Assembly: GCA_018287875.1 (NCBI GenBank)
Contig: JAGVVL010000027.1
Span: forward strand, 992,001 to 1,056,000
Origin: Nigrospora sphaerica
Lineage: Eukaryota; Ascomycota; Sordariomycetes; Amphisphaeriales; Apiosporaceae
Reading direction: 5' to 3'
Length of the DNA: 64,000 nt
Shown: positions 1 to 12,410 of the stretch, one piece after another
Numbering within the stretch: the stretch's first letter is position 1
Layout: the number at the start of each line of letters is the position of its first letter
The notes under the pieces: model-generated
What the model was told of the DNA's origin: nothing
Databases searched by the model: none
Seen by the model: the letters and a program-made list of their open reading frames with translations, nothing else
Translations under genes and position numbers: made by a program

Positions 1-90
1 CGCCACTCCCTGCCCAGTAGCCACGACCGTCTCCGCTTCCGACTCCTACAGCCTGCGGTCCCGCGGCCCCTGCCGTGCCTTCCAAACACC

Positions 91-1184
91 ATGTCTGCCC
101 CTTGTGGGTTGCCCCCGAACCCCTGCTAGGTGCCGTTGCTGGTGGGTGGTTGCTAATACTTGGTGGGGCTAGTGTCCGCCGAGGAGGAAGCTCAGTACAC
201 CCGCTACATTGACGACATCCTCAATGAAGTCAATCTCGAAACCGTCACGCGTAAAGCGATTCGGGCCGAGCTGGAGAACAAACTCGGTGGCAAGGACTTG
301 ACGGAGCAGAAGGTAGGCGGCCCCGGGGGATCCTTGAACCAACCCCAGAATGTATTGCTGGCGCGTGGCCCGAGTCCCATTTACCACGGCGGGCCGGCGT
401 GTACACCGAACACTGCGCCGATCCGGGGCTAATCGTCTCATCTTACCCTCACAGGCAGCCATCAAACAACTTATTGAGGCGAGATTCGACGCTTTCACCG
501 CCGCTCCTGCCGCCGAAACGGCCGAGGCGGCTTCCCCCCGGGCCTCGCCGAAGGTCAACGGCCATGCCGACAACGACGGCCAAGATGAAGGCGACGAGGA
601 CGGCGACGAGATAGAGGTGTCGATCCAGCCGCCCAAGAAGAGGCAGCGCAAGAGCGAGGACACGGAGGACTCGGACGCCAAGCTGGCGGCCATGCTGCAG
701 GCCCAGGAGAACCGGATGGGCCGCTCAACACGCGGCGGCGGGTCCAAGGGGACCAAAGCCAAGCCCGTCAAGAAGAAACCCCGTAAGAAGAGCTCGAACA
801 AGGTCAAGCCCGAGGACGACAGCGATGTGGAGGGGAGCGAAGGGTCGGCTGCCAAGCCCCGCAAGGCTGGCGGCGGGTTCCAGAAGCCGTTCAACCTGAG
901 CGCGCCTCTGTCCGAACTCTGCGGGGGCGAGGCGAGGGTAAGCCGCCACATGCCGCCGCTACGTACAGCCTCCGGCTTGCTGACTTGAAAACCAGCTTTC
1001 CCGGCCCCAGGTCGTCAAGAAGCTGTGGGAGCATATCAAATCTAACGAGCTCCAAGACCCGACCGACAAGCGCCAGATCTGCTGCGACGACATGATGCAA
1101 GCGGTGTTCAAGCAGGCTCGGGTCGACATGTTCCAGATGAACAAGCTCGTCGGCAGCCACCTGTATCCCGTTGAGGAGGAATGA
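91..1184 (+). CDS. DEK_C/SWIB-MDM2 domain chromatin protein (Uaf30/Tri1-like)
   Basis: Four exons can be joined in frame: 91-103, 173-312, 455-937 and 996-1184, giving 274 aa. Intron 1 is 69 bp and carries a textbook branch site (tgctaatac, 151-159); all introns are GT-AG. The N-terminus (about residues 8-70) has the helical DEK_C pattern ending IEARFDAF. A Lys/Glu-rich, disordered, probably nuclear-localising middle follows. The C-terminal 80 residues form a SWIB domain (PLSELCGGE, LSRPQVVKKLW, DKRQICCDD, HLYPVEEE just before the stop). In yeast this architecture belongs to Uaf30, a subunit of the RNA polymerase I upstream activating factor, and its paralogue Tri1. A role in chromatin or rDNA transcription is inferred from family only. 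The tiny 13-nt first exon is my choice because it supplies an ATG in phase. Confidence 0.88.
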
Positions 1185-2736
1185 ACGGGGGCAGCGCCAC
1201 GGTACGCCTACGGAAACGGCGATCAAGTCGGCACGCGGTTTCCTAGACCGCCTCTTTACCGACCGCCGGGTCTCTCACCAGCCAGGCCATCACGGGTTAA
1301 GTTATGACGGGAGCCTTCTATTATTAATCTCGGGCATCGACCCGAGTCTGGGTTTGGGAGGATACTGCAATTGGGTTATTTCATGAGTACGAGGGCCGGC
1401 TGGGCCTACTGCTGACAAGCTGCCCGCGGTCCGCCGGCGAGTTCCAGATTACTTGGTTGCAAAATGCATTTGCCAATGCATCGGTCAGTGTGTTCTCGCA
1501 ATCTTCTCTCGCTTCTTGCAAGAATTTCCTGCCTGGCTTTGCCGTGACCGAGGCCGCCGCCGCCTGGACAGGGGCACCGGATCCATGGCCCAATGTGCAC
1601 TGCCCCTTCAAACGGGACAACGAGGCTGTGTCTCGATGACTCAGGCCGGTGACCGTCAAGGCTTGACGCAGCGAGACGCGGCTCATCGATGCTTCCTTCT
1701 CGGGTCCCAGCGTTGCTGTGCCTTGGTATCTCGTACGTTTAGGTGAGACCTTTGCAAATGGCGCTGTCGGGGAATTGCATCAATGCTGGGTCGTGTCCCC
1801 GTCTTTTTGCACCACCACGGGCACCCTGGTCGCCATGCGGCGGGAGGAGGACATGGTGGTGCTGTTTGCTGGGATATGTGCATACCCCGCCATCTTGACC
1901 AACCGGCTATATGGACCCTGCCCTGAAAGCCGGTCGTTGGGCACGTAGCCACAAAGTTCTTCTCGGAGCGCGGCCGCCGTGCATACGAGTGCATCTCATC
2001 CCGTGGCAATCAACTGCTCGTGCGAACAGAGCTCCAGACCGTAATATGGCGTACGTCAGCGGTACTAGAGGCGCGCTCTTTGCAACCAGGATGTAGGTAC
2101 CCTATAGAGTAATCCCGTGGCAGAATTCGTGCCCCGCCCCGCCAGAGCTCCAATCGGGGTCGCCATGACACCCATCAATCCATGGATCGGCCAAGCCAGT
2201 CATCAATTATTCCAGAGACGGACCTGGCTGCTTCCATGCAAAAGCCAACATCCCGCCCCGAGACCTCGCCTGGCATTTGGAACCTACATAACTGAACGCA
2301 CCCCGGCCACCGTCGCTGCATCCCACAGCAGAGGAAATTGTACTTCCTATCGCAAACGACGACAACCGGCCAGCTTTGTGCATCGTTTGGCACGACGTCT
2401 TTTGTCGCGACCGTTCCTCGTCCTGTAATTCAGGCTTCATCTGTGCCCCGTCCGGAGCGCAGCCCCAAAATTGCTCGCCCGGAGCTTCAGCCAAACGCGA
2501 ACGCCGTTGGAACTGGCCTCAAACTCCCGCAAACCGCAATCCCCTCGCCGCCTCATCTGCCTTTTTACAGGTCCCATCCCCCCAAAAGGAGGGAAAGCCG
2601 AGCCTCGCACCGATCGAGCACTTGAGCGCCATTCTCCCACAGCCTGTCCTTGGCCTTGCGAACCCCACGGCAGTGTCCATCCCACCCACCGACGTTCGAG
2701 CCTGATCGATCTCGCAGCGGTCGATATTCACATTCA
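1185..2736. other. intergenic region / promoter of the RING ligase gene
   Basis: I see no supportable gene here. Open frames on both strands are short and lack coding character. The last ~150 bp before 2737 are pyrimidine- and C-rich, as in fungal promoters and 5' UTRs. Confidence 0.5.
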
Positions 2737-5145
2737 ATGGCACCGACGGACTCTGCTGGCCCGGCTGCCGGCTCGACCCCCAACACGGCGTCGAACAGGG
2801 GAGATGGCGCCGGCCGAGGCAGAGGCAAAAGTCGCGGAAAAGGCCGCGGTCAGCAAGGTGGTGGACGAGGTGGTCGATCCAGGGGAAGAGGAGGAAGCGC
2901 AGGCGCCGAGGCCGACGCGGGCGCTGCCCAGCCCGCTGTAGCCAACGCCGGTGCCACCTCGACTCTGCCGGCTCCCACGATACCCCAAGATGCCGCCGCC
3001 GCCGCTGCGGCCCCCGACGACGAAGTCGAGGCCGAGGTCTGCTTCATCTGCGCGAGCCCCGTCGTTCACCAATCCGTCGCGCCGTGCAACCACCGAACTT
3101 GCCACATCTGCGCCCTGCGCATGAGAGCGCTTTACAAGAACAAAGAGTGCGCCCACTGTCGCACTGCAGCCGCTTATGTCATCTTTACCGACGATGCCAC
3201 CAAACGGTTCGAGGACTACTCGGTAGGCGCCCCCGACATCAGCAGCAGCGACGAGAACATCGGCATCCGGTACGCCAAAGAAGACATTGTTGGCGACACG
3301 GTGCTGCTTCTGAGGTACAACTGCCCCGACAACGATTGCGACTTTGCTGGGCTCAGCTGGCCCGACCTCCACCGCCATGTCCGCAATGTTCACCACAAGA
3401 AGATGTGCGATCTGTGCACACGCAACAAGAAGGTCTTTACGCACGAACACGAGCTTTTCACGGACAAGGAGCTCGAGCGACACATGCGCCACGGCGATGA
3501 TCGGCCTGGCGCCGTCGACCAGACCGGATTCAAGGGCCACCCCCTCTGCGCCTTCTGCGGTTCGCGCTTCTACGACGGCGACAAGTTGTACGAGCACTGC
3601 CGCAACAAACACGAGAGATGCTTCCTTTGCGACCGGGAGGACCCCAGACAACCTCACTACTACCTGGACTACAATGCCTTGGAACAGCACTTCAGCAAAG
3701 ACCACTATCTCTGCCCCGATCGCGAGTGCCAAGAGAAGAAGTTTGTCGTGTTCGCGTCCGAGCTGGACCTGAAAGCACACCAACTTAGCGAGCACGGCAG
3801 CACCTTGTCAAAGGATGTGCGCCGGGACGCCCGCCTCGTCGACATGGCCGGCTTCGACTTCCGCCAGCCGTACCAGGGGGAGCAGCGTGGCGGCCGGGAG
3901 AGAAATAGGAACGGAGAAAGGGATAGAGAGGGCCGCGGCAGGCGAGGGCGGGACCCCAATGCCGAACCGATCCCTGCCAGCTCGGCCCAGCCTTTGCGCC
4001 GCGACGAGCTTGCCTTCCAGCGGCAAATGGCCATTCACTCTTCCCAGTCCGTCTCTACCCGCACCTTCGGCGGACAGCTATCGTCGACCCCCGCCAGGCC
4101 AGCAGCCACGGCACCATCGGCAGCCGCCAATCGCAGCAACGCCAATGCCTCGTCGTCCGCTGCCGCCGCTCCCGCCGCAACCCCCGCCACGGGCACGGAT
4201 GGCCGGGAACTGACCGACCCCAATTTGACCCCCGAAGAGCGCGCGCGCCTGGTCCGCCACGCCTCGGTGATAGAGCGGGCGTCCAACCTGCTGCAAAACG
4301 ATGCGAACAAGATGGCCACCTTCCGATCGCAGATTTCCGCGTACCGCAACGACCAACTGATGCCTCGTGCCCTCATCGAGTCCTTCTTCGCGCTTTTCGC
4401 CGAGACGTCGTCGACCGCCCTGGGAACACTGATCCGCGAAGTGGCCGACCTGTTCGAGGACAAGACCAAGGCCGAGCGACTCCGCAACGCATGGAACGAC
4501 TGGCGGGCCATCAACGAGGACTACCCAACCTTGCCTGGGCTTTCGGGCATGCGTGGTGCCGCGACGTCGAGTGGCGGCTGGGCGAGCGCAACTGCCAGCT
4601 CGCCTGGCGCCTCGAGCGCTCCGGCCCAACGCCAAAGCACCCGGGTTCTGAAACTGAAGAACTCGACCCAGCAGTCCCAGCGATCCAGCGCGCAGTCATC
4701 GTCGTGGGCGTCCTCTGCCGGCTCCCAGAGGTCCCTGCCCTCTGCCGCCTCGTTCCCCGCCCTGCCATCCGCCAGCGGTTCCTCGACGCCGATCGGTCGG
4801 TCGTCGACGCCGTCGTCGGCGCAGTGGACCACGGCCGGCGCCAAAGCCCAGCCCGGCCCCTCGAGGTCCGCTGCGCCGAAAAGCGGCCCGAGACCCACCG
4901 GCGCAGACAACTTCCCTGCGCTCCCGGCGGCGCCCAAGCCCACGACGACCATCTTTGGGTACGGCCGAGGAGCGGTACGACGCGACATGGGCGGCTCCAA
5001 AAACACTGGGTTCAGCTGGGGAGCCTCCGCAGAAGCCGAGTCCTCGGCGTCCGGGGCAGCCCAGGAAGCAGCGGACGAAGGAGAGGGCAAGGGCAAGAAG
5101 AAGGGCAACAAGGGACGCAAGCAAGTATTGGTGCAATGGGGCTGA
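2737..5145 (+). CDS. hel2: Hel2/ZNF598-type RING E3 ubiquitin ligase
   Basis: This is a single-exon gene of 802 aa. I start it at the ATG at 2737 (cattcaATGg) because a longer in-frame reading upstream begins only at a TTG. An Arg/Gly-rich, then Ala-rich N-terminus is followed by a RING finger at about residues 102-142 (CFICASP, CNHRTCHICALR, CAHCRT). A run of C2H2-like zinc fingers lies between about 195 and 355. The long Ser/Ala/Pro-rich tail contains a conserved helical block (about 490-590) and a basic end (KGKKKGNKGRKQ). This order matches yeast Hel2 and human ZNF598, which ubiquitinate 40S ribosomal proteins on collided ribosomes and trigger ribosome-associated quality control. The function is inferred from this architecture. 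It has no broken residues and looks like an ordinary core gene. Confidence 0.93.
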   Translation: MAPTDSAGPAAGSTPNTASNRGDGAGRGRGKSRGKGRGQQGGGRGGRSRGRGGSAGAEADAGAAQPAVANAGATSTLPAPTIPQDAAAAAAAPDDEVEAEVCFICASPVVHQSVAPCNHRTCHICALRMRALYKNKECAHCRTAAAYVIFTDDATKRFEDYSVGAPDISSSDENIGIRYAKEDIVGDTVLLLRYNCPDNDCDFAGLSWPDLHRHVRNVHHKKMCDLCTRNKKVFTHEHELFTDKELERHMRHGDDRPGAVDQTGFKGHPLCAFCGSRFYDGDKLYEHCRNKHERCFLCDREDPRQPHYYLDYNALEQHFSKDHYLCPDRECQEKKFVVFASELDLKAHQLSEHGSTLSKDVRRDARLVDMAGFDFRQPYQGEQRGGRERNRNGERDREGRGRRGRDPNAEPIPASSAQPLRRDELAFQRQMAIHSSQSVSTRTFGGQLSSTPARPAATAPSAAANRSNANASSSAAAAPAATPATGTDGRELTDPNLTPEERARLVRHASVIERASNLLQNDANKMATFRSQISAYRNDQLMPRALIESFFALFAETSSTALGTLIREVADLFEDKTKAERLRNAWNDWRAINEDYPTLPGLSGMRGAATSSGGWASATASSPGASSAPAQRQSTRVLKLKNSTQQSQRSSAQSSSWASSAGSQRSLPSAASFPALPSASGSSTPIGRSSTPSSAQWTTAGAKAQPGPSRSAAPKSGPRPTGADNFPALPAAPKPTTTIFGYGRGAVRRDMGGSKNTGFSWGASAEAESSASGAAQEAADEGEGKGKKKGNKGRKQVLVQWG

Positions 5146-8100
5146 GGTGTTGGCCTTTCCCCACTTCTACTCGGGTCAATGTCAGAACAACATGCCCCAG
5201 CTGGTGGCTTCTTTCCTCCTCGGTAGACACGTTGGCCCGTCGGCCTGAACATGAGATTCTGCCCGTCCTTCAGAATGCCTCTCCGTGCCGCGACACGATG
5301 CATGAAGTCGGGTTCCGAGCATCGCAAGCGGCCGGCTTTTACAATGAAACAAACGATGGCAGTCCGCAGTCTGCCCTGGCGACCCTCGCTCAGTGTACAC
5401 GGGAGTCCATCAGCTCGCGAACGTAGATTATTTACTCTTGTTGACCGGTGCAGCTTCCAAGATGGCCTCGACGTTGGCGGCTATGGCGTAGAAGTGCCGT
5501 ATCTAGCAGCGGGTAACCGGTGTTTGGTCGGAGCTAAAAGCCTTCCATCAGACTCGCGTGCATTTCAACTCGAGACCATGTGGCTACTGAGCAGGGTGCG
5601 AACCCGTGTCCAGGGGCCGGCAGTGTTCTCATTTTTGGCGGGTGACGCGTTCAACGGCCCAGTCCGGGCAAGAAAACGCCAATTTACACATCGCCGGTGC
5701 GAATTCGTCTTTCACGGCAAAAAGCGCCTTGGGCCGCGACGGCATTGGTTTTGGGTGTGGACTTGATGATGTATCATAACTCGCCGTTGGTCTCGCGTAT
5801 GTGTTGCCCGGATATGGGGAGACGACCAGCAGCCAGGACGCGTAGAATCGGGACGCATCCGGTGGATGGGTTAGCGGCGACGGCGCGTCGGGGAGCGCGG
5901 TACAGACCGAGGTGGCAAGTCGGCGAAACGGCAAAAGGTAACTCGGTTGGTGATTCGCAACGCCGTGCTCGAAGGGCGCGTTGCGGGTGCCTCTTACGAA
6001 AGCGGGAGGGCCGGCCGGCGAAGCGAGGCAGGCCGTCGTTGCTTTTCACCGTTTTCCCGGAACGACGGCAGTCGTTTTTGTGAGACGGAGCTACGAGGCG
6101 CATCGAAATAAAGCCGTCTTCAGGTGGCTCGAGCGGGGCCATGTCCCACCGTCGTATGGAAAGCCGGGGCCTTGGAAGCGACCACCATTGCCGCCCGACC
6201 CCAGGACGGCGGCCAAGGCCTGCTCCAAGATATGTGGCTCCCAGGTGCTGCTGGCATGGCGGTTCGTGCTCCCGTTTATTTCTACCCTTTGGGGTGTGAC
6301 TGGCCAGTGGAAAATGTACTACGATTATATTTCCTCCAACGACCACGTGGTGCCCGAGGTGTGCCGTCTCCAGTCGTCTCAGCGCCCGGGATGCTTGCCT
6401 CGTACAGTAGTAGGCTTACAAAGATGAACTGCCGTACGCCCGGGGAGAGTCGTCCTCGTATTTCCCAAGGTGGACAGCCACGAAGCGCGTTCTTCACGGC
6501 GGAGGCAGGTGGCTGACAGCGACATCCGATGGGTGCTGGACTCCCGCGTTGACGAGGGGGCGACCAGACCTGAAGGAATGGCTCCGGTGTAGCCGAGCCT
6601 TGCCCAAGTGATAACGTTTAACGGGCGCGTGTGCAAGGGACTGAAGTCTGTCGGCTGCAGGTAATGGAAGTCGCATCGACGACGGGGGCAGCGGGGCGCA
6701 GGCGGGAAGCCATCGTGGAAACGTGCCACCTAGGTGTTGTGAAAGGTCGGTAGCGAGCTGGGAGCGGAGTTGCGGAGCATCTCACCCGTCCTCCGGAGCG
6801 TTGCGCAATCTGGAGTGACCGGGAAGCCGAGGGGGGCGCGACCAGACGGAGATGACGGTCGGTCAAGTGGGAGGAAGCCATCGCGGCAGTCGTCCGGTAC
6901 CCTCCCCCTCCAGCCCCAGCGGCAGGGGTGTAAAAAGGGCATCGTCGACATCAAGTACAGGAACCTAGGGCTGACGTTGACTTTGGCGAACCCACTCTGA
7001 ATCGGGCCCACGAGCGATGGCTGCGTCGTGGTGTATCATGTGTGCAGTCGGTGAGCTGTCACGGGTAATCTACGACAGCACCCATTTACTACTACCTACC
7101 TATTGAGTGCCTGCGGGTCCCAGGGAAGAGTAACCGGGTACACAGCCGAAAGGGAGAAAGACAGTGACATCCTGCGAAGCCGAGCGAGGCGCGAACGCAG
7201 CGCCTCCAACCGAATATGGATGCTAAACAGGACGGAGACAAATCCGCAGAACGGGTCGCAACCTGGTTAATTTCGCCCCGTCGCGCCCGTCTGGCCGAAC
7301 CAGCGGGAATTCTAGCTTGCCACCTCGGCTCATTTAGGTGGAATCTTGGCGACGGTTGCTTGTCCCAGTCCTTTCGAGAACTTCTTCCGAGGTTCAATGC
7401 CGGCACCCGTCGTCCCACCGGCGAGTGACGAGAGCGATTGCAACTGGTCGTCGTGGAGGTTGGCGCCATGACGGGTGCCGAGCCGCCCGCATTGTAGACG
7501 CTACGCCGGCGTGGCCGCCGCCTTGGCAGTCCACGGTAACTGGGCCCGACGCTGCGACAGATGAAGTGACAGATCGGCGGCTCGAGTGGGCAGGGGTAGG
7601 TCAACTTCATCTATCTCGTACCAGAACAACACACGCAGAGTCGGGCGGGGCGTCACGACCCAAGCGCGTGCGCGCCCATGAAACATTGCGCGCGCGCAAA
7701 GAACATCTTGGCGCCGGCGGGGAGCCGCACAAGTGGTCCGTGCGGTTTTCTGCCCACCGCTAATTCCGGGCCAGCCAGTTCTGGCTTTGGAACCACGGAG
7801 TACGACGCTGTCCGGGGTTCGTGAGTGCCAATCCATACCCAACCTACGCCCGCCCACGGCCAACATCAGACGACGAGGTGTTGAGATCGTCCCCCACCCT
7901 GGTATCGCATCAGTCACATCGCTGCTGGGGATGGCTGACGGCGTTTCCGTGTGGTGAGCGAAGAAGGGCGAAGAACACAGCCACTGGCGGCAGTGCGCAC
8001 TGTCGTCCGACCTCTCTTCCCCTGAGCTGCTCAGGGGGGGAGGCGTACAAGCGTGAAGGCGCACGGAGCAGCGTGACATGGCCGCGCTTTAACTGTTGCG

Positions 8101-9353
8101 TGGCGGATGGGCTGCCGAAGCAACCGAGGATCAACACGGGATGCGACTCCCAGTCCATACGGTCGGGTTTGCGGGCAGGTTGACGGACAGGTTGACAGCC
8201 CGCACGGCTGCTGCCCGGCGCAGGTAGGCAGGTACCTCTCCGCGTGCTTGCCCCCATCGTTACGTCTTCACAGCTCGCTATAGTAATCAACGGAGCACCT
8301 ACATACCATTGTTCAATCGTGGACTATGGAGGCTTGCAGACGGCGAGCATGGCGGCTCAACGAGGCGGCGCCAACCGCCCCACCTGAATCTCGGGCCAGG
8401 GTATGAGAGGTGGACACGGCCTACATATCCATAGCCCTGGAGCCTCTCAACCTGCGACACCAACGAGCGGAAACCAAGGCGCTGGGCGGCCGCTAAACCC
8501 CATGCGCTCAGGGGCGCCCGCCACGACCCCATTAGCACGTCCAACTCCAATCTCGAGCCCATCGCCAGGGCGAACTCGGCGGGCTTTCCCCATCGGCGCG
8601 CCGGGGGTCTTTTCTGGATTGCCAACGGTCCCAAGAGAAGACGGTCGGGATGGCCCACCCGACGTTGGAAAGACACGGACTCATCGGCCCAATGAGGCTC
8701 GAATCGTCAACGTGGGAGGGGCCCCGACAAGCCTGACGAGGAGGAACGCGGCAAGGCGGCCCGAGGCACCAGCCGCCAATCTCTGCAAGAACCGACTCGC
8801 TTGGTGCGGGCAAAGCCTGCCTCGTCCGAACTTGCTTCTCCGGCCCAGTTCGTCAACTTGAAACGAGGCCCCCCCTCTTCCTGCAGGAACAGCATCTCCC
8901 CCTCCACGCAGTGCATGCCGCGCAGGCAGAGCCGCCTTGCCGCCGCAATCTCGCCTGCTGTAAGCGTCCTGCGCAGGTCGCGACATCATGGCCGCCGAAC
9001 ACACCTGGGCCTCCCCCCACCGCCCCGGTATGGGCGTCATTTGTCCGGCGGATAGAGGGACGGAAGCGAGCTGGAGCCTCAACGGCGACGCAGGGGGCGG
9101 CGGGTCTGGCGGCCAGCTCGACAGATAAAAGATGGCTTCTCCTCGCCCTTGCCGTCGTCTTGCTTCTTTCCCGCCTCATCAGACTCTTACACAGTTGCAT
9201 TCCTTCGCTTCCCCTTCATTTTCACACTCACACTCACTCCTGTATCGACTGCAGTTAGCTTCCATTCTTTACCCGCAAGCCGGATTCCCATCTTCGCACT
9301 ATTTCGCATCTTGCCACCCCAACTTGACTACAGTCCCCCAACCAACCATCAAC
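5146..9353. other. long intergenic region upstream of the LPMO gene
   Basis: About 4.2 kb with no gene I can support: many medium ORFs overlap on both strands without domain signature or splice continuity. The GC content is high and even, with no obvious repeat shared with the rest of the window. A TATA-like gataaaag at 9121-9128 and CT-rich leader sequence (9150-9250) precede the LPMO start and may be its promoter and 5' UTR. Confidence 0.45.
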
Positions 9354-10514
9354 ATGCCTTCCATCTCGCCCCTCCGCCTCGCCCTCGCCGCCGGCGCCAC
9401 CCTCGTCTCGGCCCACGGCCACATCCAGGAGATCCTCATCAACGGCGAGTCCTTTGACGGCTGGAACGCCGGCGCCAAGACGCCCGCCGACGGCATCGCC
9501 TGGCAGACGACGGCCACGGACAACGGCTTCGTCGGCCCCGAGGCCTTCGGCACGAGCGACATTGCCTGCCACCGCGGCGGCAAGGCCGCCACCAGCAGCG
9601 CCAAGGTCGCCGCCGGCGACAAGATCGAGCTCAAGTGGGACACCTGGCCCGAGTCCCACAAGGGCCCCGTCCTCGACTACCTCGCCGCCTGCGACGGCGA
9701 CTGCTCCAGCGCCGACCCCGGCAGCCTCAGCTTCTTCAAGATCCACGAGGCCGGCCTGGTCGACGGCTCCGCCGCCCCCGGCACCTGGGCCTCGGACGAC
9801 CTGATCGCCGCCGGCAACAGCTGGACCGTCACCATCCCCGCCAGCCTCAAGGCCGGCAACTACGTCCTCCGCCACGAGATCATCGCCCTGCACTCGGCCG
9901 GCCAGGAGAACGGCGCCCGTAAGTACCATCCCCCCCGTCCCACTTTGGCCCCACTTCTGGGCGAATCCTGCCGCCCGTCCTCTTGCCCCTTATTCCTGTC
10001 CTTCCGGCCCTCGGCCTCAGACATGATGCCCAACAACTTTTTAAGAAAACAAATAAACTGACGACAAAAAGAAAACTATCCTCAATGCATATCGATTGAG
10101 GTTACCGGTTCCGGCTCCGACGTGCCCGCGGGCACCCCCGCCACCAGCCTGTACAAGGCGGCCGACGCTGGCATCAAGTTCGACATTTACAAGCCGCTCG
10201 ACTCGTACCCGATCCCAGGCCCCAAGGTTGCCGTTGCCGGCGGTTCCGGCGGCGCTGCGCCCGCGCCGGCCCCTGCCCCGACTTCGGCGGCGCCCACGTC
10301 GGCGCCCGCCGCCAGCTCGGCGCCCGTCCCGACGACGCTCGTGACCAAGACGAGCGCGGCCGCCAGCTCGGCCCCAGCCCCGACCCAGGGCGGCGGCAGC
10401 AGCCAGGGCGCCGCCCTGTACGCGCAGTGCGGCGGCCAGGGCTTCACCGGCCCCACCACGTGCGCCCAGGGCACCTGCAAGGAGCAGAACCCCTACTACT
10501 CGCAGTGCCTGTAG
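9354..10514 (+). CDS. secreted AA9 lytic polysaccharide monooxygenase with CBM1
   Basis: Two exons, 9354-9918 and 10072-10514, give 335 aa. The 153-bp GT-AG intron joins C+AA to make the Gln of GAQNYPQC. A signal peptide ends ...LVSA, leaving His as mature residue 1 (HGHIQE), the first histidine-brace ligand. The second brace His is in SHKGPV and the axial copper Tyr is in NYPQC; LRHE supplies the conserved second-sphere His. A Pro/Ala/Ser/Thr linker follows the catalytic domain. It leads to a C-terminal CBM1 cellulose-binding module (QCGGQGFTG...CAQGTC...YYSQCL). The family oxidatively cleaves cellulose and other beta-glucans outside the cell using copper and an electron donor or peroxide. 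All key residues are present, so I expect an active enzyme. The CBM1 spacing is slightly shorter than usual around CAQGTC. Confidence 0.95.
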
Positions 10515-11647
10515 AGAGAAGAGAGAGAGAGCTTCGGCGGCGGCGCCTCGACACCCCCACGCGTGCGCGCCCAGGAAACCTTCTTGCACAAATTATTGGA
10601 GTTGGGCTCCGTGAACCAAAAACGGCCCCGCAATCCCATAGTCCGATGTAGTTTATGGTTTTCCCAAAACCGTGAATGCAATGTACATATATGTCTGATC
10701 GCGACTTTCTATGCCCGCCTTTTCCGAGTTTGACGTCGTGTCTGCATCCCATGCCTACTAATAACATATTCGCCGGTTCTGATACGCTGACGGCTTCAAT
10801 CGCTCTTGCGGAGCGAGCCACACTTCTTCCATCGCAGTGGGTCCCGGGTAGTTGTCGTTGGAACCCGGAAGCAGCGATTCGGGGACGCGGAGAGTCGCCT
10901 TGGCGAGCCGAGAAGACACCGACCTCTGGCCGGCCAACTAATTGTGAGTCGTTTATTTTGTCCCCAAGGGCCCACGGTGGCGCGCACTTCCAAGCCGAAG
11001 GCGAGGGTGGGTTCCGCCCTCCAGTCGTCGACAGATCACGGCATGCTTGGGGGCAAAGCCGAGGGACGACAGGCGCACGCCGCCCTCGCTGGCGAAATTC
11101 GGACGGTGGCGGTTTGTGATGGTGCCGTAGCCCGTTGCCAGAAGCGGCGGTTGGCGGTGGCGGGTTATCATGTGATGCGCGGACGGAAAGATGTCACATG
11201 GCGTCAAGCCTCCCGCGGGTCTGGCTGAAGAGCGAGCGAATTCCCTCGTCATCCCAACTCGACACCCAGATAGCCGGCTACCTGGAACCTCCGGCTAGAT
11301 GCGTAGGTCGGCTTGATCTCATAATACCCAGTGGCACTTGCGAAACCAGTCCGCACAGGCACTAGTACGTGACGCGCGCCAAGGTCCTGCCACTTACTCG
11401 ACACAGACCCGTTGGTGGAAACCTTCGTGGCGCCGCGCTTGTCGGGCTTCCGGGCGGCGAGACGCTACAGCTCGGTGCGGACTCGGGAAGCCAACTCGTC
11501 TTCTCCTGTTTCGCCGTCGCGCCGTCGTCCATGGAAACATGGTTAGGTATGCGAGTTGCCTGTGTTGAGGGCCAGCCGTGCAAACACAGGCCAGTTGGAA
11601 AGGCCCCAGCCGGCCCGGCAGACGAGGTAACGGACGACATGGCGTAT
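10515..11647. other. convergent intergenic region
   Basis: This is the 3' region between the LPMO (+) and the membrane-protein gene (-). I see no gene or RNA. A GA-rich run follows the LPMO stop directly. Confidence 0.45.
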
Positions 11648-12371
11648 CTAATGTTCGTATTCGACCTCGACTCTGGTGACGGTGTCGACGTAGATGGCGA
11701 CGTCGACCTCCATCATCTCCGCCGGCGCGTCTCCCCGGGGGCCCGGGGGTCTGGGCTGTACGGAGAGCGGGAGGCGGCCGGCGCTCGGGTCGCGCGGCCG
11801 CGCGGCGCGGGCCTCGGGCTTGGGCTCGGGCGGGGCGGGGGGGTGCGAGCGGCCCTGGACCCAGACGATGTTGCCGAAGCGGCGGGCGGGGGGCGTGCGC
11901 ATGAAGGCGAAGGTCTCGAGGCCGAAGCTCTCCATGGCGGGGGAGGCGCGGAAGAGGATGGAGGCGCGGGTGCAGGAGAAGAGCAGGGCGTTGGCGCCGC
12001 CGCCCGACGTCCAGAGGGCGCCGGCGAAGCAGAAGTACTCGGGGCTCAGCGCGCGGCCCGCCAGCGCGGCGAGGCGGCCGGCGGCGAGTGGCGTCGTGCA
12101 GACGACGTAGACGAGCGGGAAGAGCAGGAAGCCCGGCCGGTAGCCGGCGCGGTCGAGCCGGCGCGGCAGCACGCGCGCGCCGTGCGCGTGGTAGGCGCCC
12201 GGCGGCGCCGCGCCCTCGACGCTCAGGAAGATGACGATGTAGCCGACGCACGTCAGGACCAGCGAGAGGAACATCCAGCACGACGAGACCCAGAGGCGGT
12301 ACGCGCCGTACGATTTACTGATCCAACACTACCGTATACTCAGAACCCATTAGCCTACCCTCCCTCCCGGC

Positions 12372-12410
<39 letters not shown>

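Noticed and set aside
2734..3795. 353-aa reading frame antisense to the RING ligase
   Set aside because: Low-complexity Val/Ala/Gly product caused by codon bias of the sense gene.
9255..9929. 224-aa reading frame antisense to the LPMO gene
   Set aside because: It is the mirror of a highly GC-biased coding sequence (Val/Gly/Ala-rich) with no motif; the sense strand has signal peptide, histidine brace and CBM1.
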